Source of the DNA: Ensifer adhaerens
GTDB taxonomy: Bacteria > Pseudomonadota > Alphaproteobacteria > Rhizobiales > Rhizobiaceae
Assembly: GCF_001270265.1 (NCBI RefSeq)
Contig: NZ_LGAP01000004.1
Coordinates: 124,001-188,000 of the forward strand
DNA length: 64,000 nt
Direction: 5' to 3'
The position numbers were made by a program, and so were the translations under genes. A model generated the notes under the pieces. That model did no database searches and had not been told where the DNA came from. It saw only the letters and a list, made by a program, of their open reading frames with translations. This document shows, piece by piece, positions 42,423 to 52,900 of the stretch (position 1 is its first letter; the number at the start of each line of letters is the position of its first letter).

Positions 42423-43280
42423 ATGACGAACCACGACCTCGCCTCCCTGTCGCAGACGATCGACGCCGCCTTTGATGACCGCGATTCCGTAAACACCGGG
42501 ACGCGCGGCGCGGTGCGCGACGCCGTGGAGACGGCACTGAACCTGCTCGACAGCGGCAAGGTGCGGGTGGCCGAGCGTGGCGCCGACGGCAACTGGACGG
42601 TCAATCAATGGCTGAAGAAAGCCGTGCTGCTCTCCTTCCGTCTCAACCCGATGGAAATCGTCCGGGGCGGCCCGGGTGAATCCGTCTGGTGGGACAAGGT
42701 CGCTTCCAAGTTCGACGGCTGGAGCGTCAACGAATTCGAGAAGGCCGGTTTCCGCGCCGTGCCGAACTGCGTCGTGCGCCGCTCGGCCTATATCGCGCCG
42801 AACGCCATCCTGATGCCGTCCTTCGTCAACCTCGGCGCCTATGTCGGTGAAGGCACGATGGTCGACACCTGGGCCACCGTCGGCTCCTGCGCCCAGATCG
42901 GCAAGCATGTTCATCTGTCCGGCGGTGTCGGCATCGGCGGCGTGCTGGAACCGATGCAGGCCGGCCCGACGATCATCGAGGACAATTGCTTCATCGGCGC
43001 CCGCTCCGAGGTCGTCGAGGGCTGCATCGTGCGCGAGGGCTCGGTTCTCGGTATGGGCGTCTTCATCGGCAAGTCGACCAAGATCGTCGACCGCGCCACC
43101 GGCGAAGTGACCTATGGCGAAGTGCCGCCCTACTCCGTCGTCGTCGCCGGCTCGATGCCGTCGGGCTCGACCATGGGCAACGGCCAGCCGGCTCCGAACC
43201 TCTACTGCGCCGTCATCGTCAAGCGCGTCGACGAGAAGACCCGCTCCAAGACCGGCATCAACGAACTGCTTCGAGACTGA
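42423..43280 (+). CDS. dapD: 2,3,4,5-tetrahydropyridine-2,6-dicarboxylate N-succinyltransferase
   Basis: 285-residue left-handed beta-helix acyltransferase with hexapeptide repeats ([45 protein letters not shown], about 125-170). It transfers succinyl from succinyl-CoA in the diaminopimelate/lysine pathway. The N-terminal helical domain includes [15 protein letters not shown]. It works with dapE, located 11 kb away in the same direction. TTTAAGGAATTCCG precedes the ATG. The DUF805 gene starts 5 nt after its stop. Confidence 0.97.
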   Translation: MTNHDLASLSQTIDAAFDDRDSVNTGTRGAVRDAVETALNLLDSGKVRVAERGADGNWTVNQWLKKAVLLSFRLNPMEIVRGGPGESVWWDKVASKFDGWSVNEFEKAGFRAVPNCVVRRSAYIAPNAILMPSFVNLGAYVGEGTMVDTWATVGSCAQIGKHVHLSGGVGIGGVLEPMQAGPTIIEDNCFIGARSEVVEGCIVREGSVLGMGVFIGKSTKIVDRATGEVTYGEVPPYSVVVAGSMPSGSTMGNGQPAPNLYCAVIVKRVDEKTRSKTGINELLRD

Positions 43281-43284
43281 TCAG

Positions 43285-43668
43285 ATGACACCGGAGGGGC
43301 GGCGGTCGAGCATGACCTGGCTGTTCTTCAGCCCCTCCGGTCGCATCACCCGCCTGCCCTTTTTTCTCTCCTGGCTTTTCTGGCTTCTGATCGGCGGGTT
43401 CCTCGTCGCGCAGATGCTCGCCCACGAGAGCCACAAGACCGCACTGGCGCTCTGGACGCTGGCGCTGATCGTCTCCGGCATCGTTTCGACGCTCTCGATC
43501 GCCATGCTGGCGATCAAGCGGCTGCACGATATCGGCTATCCCGGACCGCTGGCGCTTTGCCTGTTCATCCCGGTCCTGAGCCCCATCGTCTTCATCGCGC
43601 TCTGCCTCTGGCCGGGCACTGAGGGCCCGAACGAATTCGGCCAACGCAGCGACGAACCCGGCGCCTGA
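43285..43668 (+). CDS. DUF805 small membrane protein
   Basis: About 127 residues with four hydrophobic segments and the DUF805 signatures TWLFFSPSGRITRLPFFLSWL and KRLHDIGYPGPLALCLFIPVLSPIV, ending in LWPGTEGPNEFG. Function is unknown. It starts 5 nt after dapD and is likely co-transcribed, an arrangement conserved in rhizobia. The start is ambiguous: ATG 43285 is used, but most family members begin at the MTWLFFS equivalent (ATG 43312). Confidence 0.83.
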   Translation: MTPEGRRSSMTWLFFSPSGRITRLPFFLSWLFWLLIGGFLVAQMLAHESHKTALALWTLALIVSGIVSTLSIAMLAIKRLHDIGYPGPLALCLFIPVLSPIVFIALCLWPGTEGPNEFGQRSDEPGA

Positions 43669-43824
43669 GCGGCGCACTGTACATTTCAGGCCCGAACGCG
43701 TATGTAGCGCGCCATGAACAGGCTGGCGACAAGATGCTGGCCGCGGCAATCGGCGCCTGATGACGACCTGATCCAAGGTCTTGTTCGTTTACCGGCGCGA
43801 AAACCGAAATCCGAAAGACGAGAG

Positions 43825-45792
43825 ATGACAGAATTCGAAGGGATCGCGCCTGCGATCGCCGAGGCGTTGGCAAAACGCGGTTACAACGAGTTGACGCCGG
43901 TTCAAAAGGCGATGCGCGACCCGGATCTGGCGGGCAAGGATGCGCTGGTATCGGCCCAGACCGGCTCCGGCAAGACCGTCGCCTTCGGCCTGGCGCTGGC
44001 ACCGACCCTGCTCGGCGACCAACGCCGCTTCAGCGCTCCCGGCGCGCCACTGGCGCTGGTGATCGCACCGACACGCGAACTGGCGCTGCAGGTCAAGCGC
44101 GAGCTCGAATGGCTCTATGAGCAGACCGGCGCGACGATCACTTCGTGCGTCGGCGGCATGGACATGCGCACCGAGAAGCGCGCGCTGGAGCGCGGCGCCC
44201 ACATCGTCGTCGGCACGCCCGGACGCCTTTGCGACCATATCCGCCGCAACTCGCTCGACATCTCCTCGCTGAGTGCCGTCGTGCTCGACGAGGCCGACGA
44301 GATGCTCGACCTCGGCTTCCGCGAGGACCTCGAATTCATCCTCGAGGAATCCCCTGATGACCGCCGCACCCTGATGTTCTCGGCAACCGTGCCGCGCTCG
44401 ATCGCGACGCTTGCCAAGAACTACCAGCGCGACGCCGTGCGCATCAGCACCGCTTCGGAACAGAAGCAGCATGTCGATATCGAATATCGCGCGCTGACCG
44501 TTGCGTCGAACGACCGCGAGAACGCGATCATCAACGTCCTGCGCTACTACGAGGCGAAGAACGCCATCGTCTTCTGCTCGACCCGTGCTGCCGTCAACCA
44601 TCTGACCGCCCGCTTCAACAACCGCGGCTTCTCGGTCGTGGCGCTGTCGGGCGAGCTCAGCCAGAACGAACGCACCCACGCGCTGCAGGCCATGCGCGAC
44701 GGACGCGCCCGCGTCTGCATTGCGACCGACGTTGCCGCCCGCGGCATCGACTTGCCCGGCCTGGAGCTGGTCATTCACGCCGACCTGCCGACCAATCCGG
44801 ACACGCTTTTGCACCGCAGCGGCCGCACCGGCCGCGCCGGCCAGAAGGGCGTCAGCGCCCTGATCGTGCCGGTGAGCCAGCGCCGCAAGGCCGAGCGCCT
44901 GCTCGAAAACGCCCGCATCACCGCCAATTGGGCCCGCCCGCCGTCAGCCGACGAGGTCAGCCGCCGCGACGACGAACGCCTGCTCGCCGACACCAGCTTT
45001 GCCGAGCCGATCCGCGAAGACGAAGAAGAGATCGTTCGCGCCCTGATCGAGCGTCATGGCGCCGAGCAGATGGCTGCTGCCTTCGTGCGCCAGTTCCGCT
45101 CGGGTCGTTCCGCTCCGGAAGACCTGATCGAGGTTGCCGTCGGCGACAGCCGCGCAAAGCCGCGCCGCGACGAGAAATCTGCGCCGCGCGAAGACTATGA
45201 CGCACCGCGCGCCGATTTCAGCGACGGCAGCTGGTTCTCGCTTTCGGTCGGCCGCAAGCAGAGCGCCGAGCCGCGCTGGCTGATCCCGATGCTGTGCCGC
45301 CACGGCAAACTGACCAAGCGCGACATCGGCGCGATCCGCATGCAGCAGGATGAAACCTTCGTCGAGATGACGGCCGACGGTGCCGAGCGCTTCCTGTCGT
45401 CGATCGGCAAGGAAGGCATGCTCGAAAAAGGCATCCGGGTGAAGACGCTTCCCGGCGCGCCCGACCTGTCGCAGCAGCGCCAGGAGAAGCCGAGCTTCTC
45501 GAAGGACAAGCCAAACTTCTCCAAGGAAAAACCAGCCTTCTCCAAGGAGAAGCCGGCCTTTGCCAAGAAGCGCCCCTATTCCGACGATACGGCGCGCAGC
45601 GACGGCGACTTCAAGCCCAAGCGCAAGTTCGACAAGAAGCCAGCTTACGCCGCCGGCCCGGCCCACACCGACGACAAGCCGCCGGAAAATCGCGAGGCCT
45701 GGACCAAGAAGAAGGCCAAGCCGAACGCCGGCAAGGACGGCGGCTTCAAACCCAAGCCCAAGGGCAACAACGCCAAAAACCGTCAGGGCTAA
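43825..45792 (+). CDS. DEAD-box RNA helicase with DbpA RNA-binding domain
   Basis: 655 residues. RecA-like domain 1 (about 20-205) has the Q motif LTPVQKAM, motif I AQTGSGKT, Ia PTRELA, DEAD as VLDEADEMLDLGF and SAT in FSATVP. Domain 2 (about 215-365) has ARGID and HRSGRTGRAG. A DbpA/CsdA-type RNA-binding domain follows (about 475-550, WFSLSVGRKQSAEPRWLIPMLCR). The Lys-rich tail (about 552-655) contains four tandem FSKxKP-like units and a GFKPKPKG end. It is probably involved in ribosome assembly or cold adaptation. The start MTEFEG has GACGAGAG upstream. Confidence 0.92.
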   Translation: MTEFEGIAPAIAEALAKRGYNELTPVQKAMRDPDLAGKDALVSAQTGSGKTVAFGLALAPTLLGDQRRFSAPGAPLALVIAPTRELALQVKRELEWLYEQTGATITSCVGGMDMRTEKRALERGAHIVVGTPGRLCDHIRRNSLDISSLSAVVLDEADEMLDLGFREDLEFILEESPDDRRTLMFSATVPRSIATLAKNYQRDAVRISTASEQKQHVDIEYRALTVASNDRENAIINVLRYYEAKNAIVFCSTRAAVNHLTARFNNRGFSVVALSGELSQNERTHALQAMRDGRARVCIATDVAARGIDLPGLELVIHADLPTNPDTLLHRSGRTGRAGQKGVSALIVPVSQRRKAERLLENARITANWARPPSADEVSRRDDERLLADTSFAEPIREDEEEIVRALIERHGAEQMAAAFVRQFRSGRSAPEDLIEVAVGDSRAKPRRDEKSAPREDYDAPRADFSDGSWFSLSVGRKQSAEPRWLIPMLCRHGKLTKRDIGAIRMQQDETFVEMTADGAERFLSSIGKEGMLEKGIRVKTLPGAPDLSQQRQEKPSFSKDKPNFSKEKPAFSKEKPAFAKKRPYSDDTARSDGDFKPKRKFDKKPAYAAGPAHTDDKPPENREAWTKKKAKPNAGKDGGFKPKPKGNNAKNRQG

Positions 45793-45823
45793 GCTCGGTC
45801 TAGCCACATCGCCATAACCAATC

Positions 45824-45858
45824 AAAAAGCGCCGCGATCCGATCGCGGCGCTTTTTTC
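45824..45858. terminator. Bidirectional intrinsic terminator between helicase and SMR genes
   Basis: A near-perfect stem AAAAAGCGCCGCGATC/GATCGCGGCGCTTTTTT serves the convergent genes on either side. Confidence 0.95.
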
Positions 45859-45884
45859 GTCTTCGGTTACGGACGCCGACCGTC

Positions 45885-46202
45885 TCAGGCTTCGAGGAAG
45901 CGGAGGCCGGCGACCGCGACGATGATCATGGCGATACAGGTGATCCGCATCCAGGACACGGGGTCGCCGAAAAGCACGATGCCGAGCACGGTGATGCCGA
46001 CGGAGCCGATGCCGGTCCAGGCGGCGTAGGCGGTGCCGGCCGGCAGGTCGCGCATGGCGATCGTCAGGAGGTAGACGCTGCCCAGAGCCGCCGCGATACC
46101 GATGACGCTCGGCACCAGTTTGGTCCAGCCTTCGGCATATTTGAGCGCCAGGCCCATGATGATTTCAATCAGGCTCGCCGCTATCAGGATGATCCATGCC
46201 AT
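45885..46202 (-). CDS. Small multidrug resistance (SMR) family exporter, SugE-like
   Basis: 105-residue four-helix SMR protein. The essential membrane Glu13 is in MAWIILIAASLIE, followed by ALKYAEGWTKL and YAAWTGIGSVGITVLGIVLFGD. Sequence features fit the SugE/Gdx or KdpE-like subgroup more than EmrE. SMR proteins function as dual-topology dimers exporting quaternary cations or guanidinium. No guanidine riboswitch is recognisable upstream; instead it is divergent from an HxlR regulator with an 89-nt shared spacer, suggesting regulation by that protein. GGAGACGG precedes the ATG. Confidence 0.87.
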   Translation of the reverse strand: MAWIILIAASLIEIIMGLALKYAEGWTKLVPSVIGIAAALGSVYLLTIAMRDLPAGTAYAAWTGIGSVGITVLGIVLFGDPVSWMRITCIAMIIVAVAGLRFLEA

Positions 46203-46291
46203 TACCGTCTCCATCAAAAATTTTCATCTGAAGAACAATCTGGTAAGGTAGGCACCGAAGAGCAATTACGCACCTTTTGGTAACTATAGAA

Positions 46292-46687
46292 ATGACGATA
46301 GACCTGACTGAAGCGCCCACGACATCGATCCCAGATGTCTTCGACCCGACATGCTCCTCACGCCATGCGCTCGAGCTGATCGCCAGCAAATGGGCGATGC
46401 TGATCATCTCGGCGCTCGAAGAAGGGCCGATGCGCAACGCCGCACTGATGCGCCGCCTTGGCGATGTCTCCCAGAAGATGCTGACCCAGACGCTGAAGGA
46501 GCTGGAGCGCAACGGCCTCGTCATTCGCGAGGACAAGAAGACGGTGCCGCCGCATGTGGAATACAGCCTCAGCCCCGTCGGCCGTTCGCTCAGTGAAACC
46601 CTGCTGGTGCTCGACCGCTGGGCCGAAACGCATTTCGCCACGCTGGATGCGGCGCGTGAACGCTACGACGCCGAGCGCGAACGATAG
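46292..46687 (+). CDS. HxlR-family transcriptional regulator
   Basis: 131 residues of the HxlR family. The conserved N-terminal Cys is in DPTCSSRHALELIASKWAMLIISALEEGPMRNAAL, and a winged helix (about 35-110, MLTQTLKELERNGLVIREDKKTVPPHVEYSLSPVGRSL) follows. HxlR proteins often respond to electrophiles or aldehydes through the Cys. Divergent to the SMR exporter gene, so it likely controls that exporter. Start is ATG 46292, since the earlier TTG gives no ribosome site. The spacer contains GGTAAGGTAGGCACC and GGTAACTAT, which may hold its operator. Confidence 0.87.
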   Translation: MTIDLTEAPTTSIPDVFDPTCSSRHALELIASKWAMLIISALEEGPMRNAALMRRLGDVSQKMLTQTLKELERNGLVIREDKKTVPPHVEYSLSPVGRSLSETLLVLDRWAETHFATLDAARERYDAERER

Positions 46688-46689
46688 AT

Positions 46690-47601
46690 TTATTCTCCGT
46701 CGAGCTGCGACTGGGCGATAACCTTCACCACCCAATCGGCAAAGACCCGCAGGCGGCTGCTCAAATGCCGGTTGGGCGGATAGACCAGATAGATCGGCAT
46801 TGAGTCGATCTGCCAGTCCGTGAGCACCGGCCGCATGGCGCCGGTCTGCAGATCGTCGCGCACCATGAAGCGCGGCGCCTGGACAACGCCGAGGCCGGCC
46901 CGCGCCGCAGCGAGATACGTCGTCGATTCATTTGCCGCCACTGCATAGCGGCCATGGACCTCGATCTCCTCGGCGCCGCGCTTGAAGTAGAACGGCATCT
47001 GCTGGCCGGTCTGCGGGCGGAAGTAGCCGACGACGTAACAATTCTTCGAAAGGTCGGAGGGGTGTTGCGGCGTCGAGCAGCGATCGAGATAGTCGGGCGC
47101 CGCGCAGGCGATGAAGCTCATGTCGGTGATGCGCCGGGCAATCAGCGACTGGTCGGTCAAGGTGCCGACGCGGATGGCGCAGTCGACATTCTCGGCGACG
47201 TAGTCGACCGTGCGGTCGGAAACGCCGAGGTCGATCTGGATGTCGGGGTAGCGCTTGTGGAACTCGGGCAGCGCCGGGATGACGACGAGGTTGGCAATGG
47301 CGCTGGCCATCTCCACGCGCAGCCGCCCCTTCGGCAGGGTCTGGGCGCTTGACAGGCTGCCGTCGAGCTCATCGAGGTCGGTCACGAGCCGCGCGGCGCG
47401 TTCATAATAAAGCGCGCCATCCGGCGTCACCAGAACCCGCCGGGTCGTTCGGTTGAGCAGCTTGGTGCGCAGATGCGCTTCCAATCCCTGGATGAGATTG
47501 GTGACGGTTGCCTTGGGCATATTGAGCGAAGCGGAAGCACGTGTGAAATTGCCGGTTTCGACAACGCGGAGAAACGCGCGCATGGCCGTGAGCTGGTCCA
47601 T
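46690..47601 (-). CDS. LysR-family transcriptional regulator
   Basis: 303-residue LysR regulator. The N-terminal helix-turn-helix (about 1-60: [37 protein letters not shown]) precedes a substrate-binding domain (about 90-300) beginning [23 protein letters not shown]. It belongs to the large CrgA/DsdC-like clade. It is divergent from the hydrolase-RND pump genes across 90 nt with an inverted repeat, so it probably regulates them. Its stop lies 2 nt from the HxlR gene stop, convergent. Effector is unknown. Confidence 0.88.
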   Translation of the reverse strand: MDQLTAMRAFLRVVETGNFTRASASLNMPKATVTNLIQGLEAHLRTKLLNRTTRRVLVTPDGALYYERAARLVTDLDELDGSLSSAQTLPKGRLRVEMASAIANLVVIPALPEFHKRYPDIQIDLGVSDRTVDYVAENVDCAIRVGTLTDQSLIARRITDMSFIACAAPDYLDRCSTPQHPSDLSKNCYVVGYFRPQTGQQMPFYFKRGAEEIEVHGRYAVAANESTTYLAAARAGLGVVQAPRFMVRDDLQTGAMRPVLTDWQIDSMPIYLVYPPNRHLSSRLRVFADWVVKVIAQSQLDGE

Positions 47602-47630
47602 TTTCAATAGCCGTGATTGTTCGAGATGCT

Positions 47631-47661
47631 GAATAGTGTAGTCGGATTGGACGGACTATTC
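47631..47661. promoter_or_regulatory. Candidate LysR operator between lysR and efflux genes
   Basis: The inverted repeat GAATAGT (47631-47637) / ACTATTC (47655-47661) encloses a second repeat TAGTC (47639-47643) / GACTA (47654-47658). It lies in the 90-140 nt divergent region, the usual place of LysR binding. The function is inferred. Confidence 0.4.
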
Positions 47662-47741
47662 CAGACAGAAGACAATGTTATTCTCCCATCATGGCGGGTT
47701 GCCGCCTCATGTGGGATGGCCCCGTGGCAAAGGCAAGAGAG

Positions 47742-48566
47742 ATGGGCGAACGCTTTACAGTAGAGACGATGCAGACGGGCAAAGGCTCGTGCCCGGCACG
47801 TGTCTATAGTGGCGAAACGCTGCTCAATCCGCCGCCCGTGGTGCTGCACCTGCATGGCGGCTCCTTCGTCGGCAGTTCGATCGCCGCCGGCGAGCGCGTC
47901 GCCAAGGCGCTTGCGGCTGCCGGTGCCGTCGTCATCTCGCCGGAATATTCCTCGGCCTGCCTCAATCCGTTTCCGGCCGCACTCGACGTGACCTATTCCA
48001 TGCTGTCCTCGATGCGCGCGCGTTGCCCGCAGTTCGCGCATAAAAAGTCGATGCTGTTTATCGCCGGCGAGGAAGCGGGCGGCAACATAGCTGCCGGCGT
48101 GGCGCTGATGGCCCGCGACCAGTTCCTCACCGACCTCAAGGGGCAGATCCTGCTGTCGCCGATGCTCGATCCGTGCCTGGCGACCGCGTCGTTTCGCAAA
48201 TACTGTCCCGAGACGTCGGTGCAATCGATCGCCGAGGGGTGGCAACGCTATCTCGGTGAATGCGGTGGCTTCACGCATCCCTATGCCGCCCCGGCCCACT
48301 GTACGCGGCTGGCCGGCCTTGTTCCCTCGCTCATCTTGACCAGCGAGGAATGCCCGATGCGCGACGAGACTGCGGCCTATGCAGACCGCCTTCGCCAGGC
48401 GGGCGTGAGCGTTCAATCCCATATCCTTCCCGGCCGGGCCGGGTGGATACCGGAAAACACGGTGAGCGCGGAAACCTGGGCATCCCAGGAAGAAACGATT
48501 ACCGGCATCTTTTCCCGCTTCTTTCAACAGGCGGGGGCGAAGCCGGCGGAAATGACGATGCGTTAG
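47742..48566 (+). CDS. Alpha/beta-hydrolase-fold protein lacking the nucleophile serine
   Basis: About 274 residues of the acetyl-esterase/HSL fold. The oxyanion motif HLHGGSF is intact, but the nucleophile elbow reads GEEAGGN instead of GDSAGGN (Glu codon GAA at 48072-48074). The usual His near YPGxxHGF is absent (LPGRAGWIPEN), while the acid region CPMRDE remains. It is therefore probably a catalytically inactive, binding-only protein. It lies between a LysR regulator and an RND pump and may be their co-transcribed accessory. The start is uncertain; ATGs at 47691 and 47709 are alternatives. Confidence 0.75.
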   Translation: MGERFTVETMQTGKGSCPARVYSGETLLNPPPVVLHLHGGSFVGSSIAAGERVAKALAAAGAVVISPEYSSACLNPFPAALDVTYSMLSSMRARCPQFAHKKSMLFIAGEEAGGNIAAGVALMARDQFLTDLKGQILLSPMLDPCLATASFRKYCPETSVQSIAEGWQRYLGECGGFTHPYAAPAHCTRLAGLVPSLILTSEECPMRDETAAYADRLRQAGVSVQSHILPGRAGWIPENTVSAETWASQEETITGIFSRFFQQAGAKPAEMTMR

Positions 48567-48650
48567 CCGAGGACAACAAGGCCGCCGGCCTTTCCCTTCC
48601 GCTGACGACAGCAGCAAAAAAGCCGGCTCCCAACCGGCAAGGAGAGAAAA

Positions 48651-49856
48651 ATGACATCGACAGTGACCCGCCGGGCCCTTTGGGGCGCCGGCCTGAGCAT
48701 CCTATTGTCCACTGCTGGCGGAGCCGCCATTCTTTTCGGCCTGCCGCAGCACTTCGAGGCGGATGCCGCAACCGAAACGGCGGCCGCACCGCCCCCGGCC
48801 GTGCCGGTCTCGGTGGCCAAGGCGCAGTCGCGTCGCATCACCACCTGGGAAGACTTTTCCGGGCGGCTTGAAGCGATCGAACGCGTCGAGGTTCGTCCCC
48901 GCGTCGGCGGCGCCATTCTCCAAGCCCACTTCCGCGAGGGCGCTTTGGTGAAGAAGGGCGACCTGCTGCTCACCATCGACCCCGAGCCCTATGCCGCGGC
49001 CGTCGACCGGGCCGCAGCCGAGGTCGCAGCGGCCGAGGCGCGGGTGGCGCTCGCCAAGACCGAGCTCGACCGCGGACGCAAACTGGTGACCACGAGTGCG
49101 ATCCCGCAAAGCGGCGTCGACCAGCGCCTCAGCGCCTTCGACGAGGCGCAGGCAAGCGTGCGCTCCGCCAAGGCGGCGTTGCGGACGGCCGAACTCGATC
49201 TGGAATACACCCAGGTGAAAGCACCGATCTCCGGCCGCGTCGGCCGGTTGGAGGTGACCGCCGGCAATCTCGTCGCCGCCGGCTCCGCCTCGCCGGTGCT
49301 GACGACGCTGGTTTCGGTTGACCCGATCTATGCAAGCTTCAGCGCCAGCGAAGAAGTCGTCACCACCGCACTCGCCCGGCTCCAGGCTTCGGCCGGCGGC
49401 AGCGCGATCGAGCGCATCCCGGTCCAGATCGGCACCGCCGCCGACGAGGGCACGCCGATCTCCGGCCATATTCAGCTCATCAACAACGAGGTGGATGCGG
49501 CAACCGGCACGATCCGCGTTCGCGCCGCACTCGAGAATGCCGACGGGCGGCTGATCCCGGGCCAGTTCGTGCGCATTCGCATCGGCGAACCCGAGCCTGA
49601 AGAAAAGCTCGTGATCAGCGATCGCGCCATCGGCTCCGACCAGGACAAGAAGTTCGTGTTCGTCGTCGGCTCGGACAACAAGGTGGAGTATCGCCAGGTG
49701 AAGCTCGGTCCAAACTCCGACGGGCTGCGCATCGTCGAGAGCGGCCTGAAGTCCGGCGAAAACATCGTCGTCAACGGCCTGCAGCGCGTGCGCCCGGGTG
49801 TGCTCGTGGCACCGCAGCTGGTGGAAGAAACGACGGCGTCGATTGCCACCAAATAG
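48651..49856 (+). CDS. RND efflux periplasmic adaptor (membrane fusion protein)
   Basis: 401 residues. N-terminal membrane anchor (about 10-32), lipoyl half-motifs and a coiled coil (about 100-165, AAAEVAAAEARVALAKTELDRGRKLV), a beta-barrel (about 215-300, VDPIYASFSASEEV) and a membrane-proximal domain. Members bridge the RND pump and the outer-membrane channel. It resembles AcrA/MexA and S. meliloti SmeA. No TolC-type gene is nearby, so it likely uses a shared TolC. AAGGAGAGAAAA precedes the ATG; the pump gene starts 140 nt downstream. Confidence 0.92.
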   Translation: MTSTVTRRALWGAGLSILLSTAGGAAILFGLPQHFEADAATETAAAPPPAVPVSVAKAQSRRITTWEDFSGRLEAIERVEVRPRVGGAILQAHFREGALVKKGDLLLTIDPEPYAAAVDRAAAEVAAAEARVALAKTELDRGRKLVTTSAIPQSGVDQRLSAFDEAQASVRSAKAALRTAELDLEYTQVKAPISGRVGRLEVTAGNLVAAGSASPVLTTLVSVDPIYASFSASEEVVTTALARLQASAGGSAIERIPVQIGTAADEGTPISGHIQLINNEVDAATGTIRVRAALENADGRLIPGQFVRIRIGEPEPEEKLVISDRAIGSDQDKKFVFVVGSDNKVEYRQVKLGPNSDGLRIVESGLKSGENIVVNGLQRVRPGVLVAPQLVEETTASIATK

Positions 49857-49996
49857 GACATGACGGCCCCGGCTTCGGCTGTCGCCGAGGCGGGATTGGC
49901 CGCCCTGACATCACTCTGCAGATCCCGGCGCGCGGCGAGTGTTCTTGCCGCGACAGCCGGAGATTTGCCTGAACTCGTCCCAAGGGGGATACGTCA

Positions 49997-52900
49997 ATGA
50001 ACTTCTCACGCTTCTTCGTCGACCGCCCGGTCTTCGCGGGCGTTCTCTCGGTCCTGATCTTCGTGGGCGGCCTGATCGGCATGACCGGTCTGCCGATCTC
50101 CGAATATCCCGAAGTCGTGCCGCCGCAGATCGTCGTCAGGGCGCAATATCCGGGCGCCAACCCGGCGGTCATCGCCGAAACAGTGGCAACGCCGCTGGAG
50201 GAACAGATCAACGGCGTCGAAGGCATGCTCTACATGCAGAGCCAGGCGACGGCCGACGGTCTGATGACGCTGACCGTCACCTTCGAACTCGGCACCGACC
50301 CGGACCAGGCCCAGCAGCTGGTGCAGAACCGCGTCTCGCAGGCCGAGCCGCGCCTGCCCGAGGAAGTGCGCCGTCTCGGCGTCACCACCGTCAAGAGCTC
50401 GCCGGACCTGACGCTCGTCGTGCACCTCCTGTCGCCCAACGGCCAGTACGACATCAACTATCTGCGCAACTACGGCGTCCTCAACGTCAAGGATCGGCTC
50501 GCTCGCATCGATGGTGTCGGCCAGGTGCAGATCTTCGGCGGCGGCGACTATTCCATGCGCATCTGGATCGACCCGCAGAAGGCTGCCGAACGCGGCCTTG
50601 CAGCAAGCGACGTGGCAAACGCCATCCGGGCGCAGAACGTCCAGGCGGCTGCCGGTGTCATCGGCGCCTCGCCGTCGGTTCCCGGCCTCGACCTGCAGCT
50701 TTCCGTCAACGCGCAAGGGCGCCTGCAGACGCCTGAGGATTTTGCCGACATCGTCGTCAAGTCAGGCGCCGGCGGTGAGGTTACGCGCCTCGGCGACGTC
50801 GCACGCGTCGAAATGGGCGCTGCCGACTACTCGCTGCGCTCGCTGCTCGACAACAAGGCCGCGGTCGGCATGGGCGTCTTCCAGGCGCCGGGCTCGAACG
50901 CGATCCAGATCTCGGAAAACATCCACAAGGCGATGGCCGAGCTGAAGCTGACCATGCCTGACGGCGTCGACTACGAGATCGTCTACGACACCACCCAGTT
51001 CGTGCGTGCCTCGATCGAGTCCGTCATCCACACCCTGCTCGAAGCGATCGCGCTGGTCGTCATCGTCGTCATCGTCTTCCTGCAGACCTGGCGTGCCTCG
51101 ATCATCCCGCTCGTGGCGGTTCCCGTGTCGATCGTCGGCACCTTCGCGGTGATGTACGTCTTCGGCTTCTCGATCAACGCGCTCAGCCTGTTCGGTCTGG
51201 TGCTGGCGATCGGTATCGTCGTCGACGACGCCATCGTCGTCGTCGAAAACGTCGAACGCAACATCGAGCAAGGTCTGTCGCCGATCCAGGCGACCTACCG
51301 GGCGATGCAGGAAGTCTCCGGACCGATCATCGCCATCGCGCTGGTGCTCGTCGCCGTGTTCGTGCCGCTTGCCTTCATCACCGGCCTGACCGGGCAGTTC
51401 TACCGCCAGTTCGCGCTGACGATCGCCATTTCGACGGTGATCTCCGCCATCAACTCGCTGACGCTTTCCCCGGCGCTCGCCGCCCTGCTTCTGCGCGATC
51501 ACCACGCGCCGAAGGATTGGCTGACCCGCGCTATGGACAAGGTGTTCGGCTGGTTCTTCCGCGGCTTCAACCGCTTCTTCGGGCGCAGCTCGGAAGCCTA
51601 TGGCCGCGGCGTCGGCAGGATCCTGTCGCGCAAGTCGCTGATCATGGGCGTCTATATCGTGCTGCTCGGCGTTACCTTCGTGTTGTTCCGTGCCGTTCCC
51701 GGCGGCTTCGTGCCGGCCCAGGACAAGCAGTATCTGATCGGTTTTGCGCAGTTGCCGGACGCAGCGACGCTCGACCGCTCTGAAGACGTCATCCGCCGCA
51801 TGAGTGACATCGCGCTCAAGCATCCCGGCGTCGAAAACGCCATCGCCTTCCCGGGCCTGTCGATCAACGGCTTCACCAACTCGTCGAACTCCGGCATCGT
51901 CTTCGTGGCGTTGAAGCCGTTCGAGGAGCGCACGACGCCCGAGCTTTCGGGCGGGGCGATCGCCATGCAGCTGAACCAGGAGTTCGGCGCGATCCAGGAT
52001 GCCTTCATCGCCATGTTCCCGCCGCCGCCCGTCCAGGGTCTCGGCACCACCGGCGGCTTCAAGCTGCAGATCGAGGACAAGAACGGCCTCGGCTACCAGG
52101 CACTGGACGAGGCGACCAAGGCCTTCCTTGCCAAGGCCCACCAGACGCCGGAGCTGGCTGGCATCTACTCGAGCTTCCAGATCAACGTGCCGCAGCTCTA
52201 TGCCGATCTCGATCGCGTCAAGGCGCGTCAGCTCGGCGTCGAGGTGACCGACGTCTTCGAGACGCTGCAGATCTATCTGGGTTCGCTCTACGTCAACGAC
52301 TTCAACGCCTTCGGCCGCACCTACAGCGTTCGCGTCCAGGCCGATGCCAACTACCGCAGCCACGCCGACGACATCGGCAAGCTGAAGGTGCGCTCGCAAT
52401 CGGGCGAGATGATCCCGCTGTCGGCGCTGTTGAAGGTCGAGCAGACGGTCGGCGCCGAGCGGGCGATCCGCTACAACGGCTTCCTGTCGGCCGACATCAA
52501 CGGCGGCCCGGCACCGGGCTTCTCCTCGGGCCAGGCCCAGGCCGCCATCGAGAAGATCGCCGCCGAAACGCTGCCTCCGGGTATCTCGTTCGAATGGACG
52601 GATCTGACCTACCAGCAGATCCTTGCCGGCAATTCGGGCATGCTCGTCTTCCCGCTGGCGCTGCTGCTGGTCTATCTCGTGCTGGCTGCGCAATATGAGA
52701 GCCTGACCCTGCCGATAGCGATCATCCTGATCGTACCGATGGGCATCATGGCAGCCCTTGCCGGCGTCTGGCTGACGGGAGGCGACAACAACGTCTTCAC
52801 CCAGATCGGCTTGATCGTGCTTGTCGGGCTATCGGCCAAGAACGCGATCCTGATCGTCGAGTTCGCCCGCGAACTGGAACTATCCGGCAGCACCGCCGTC

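Noticed and set aside
46203-46291. Guanidine riboswitch upstream of the SugE-like SMR gene
   Set aside because: The 89-nt spacer shows no guanidine riboswitch stems or ACGR-type loops; an HxlR operator is more likely.
50762-52693. 643-codon minus-strand frame antisense to the RND pump gene
   Set aside because: Very high Arg/Asp/His shadow composition, no start signal, and the sense frame is a complete HAE1 transporter.
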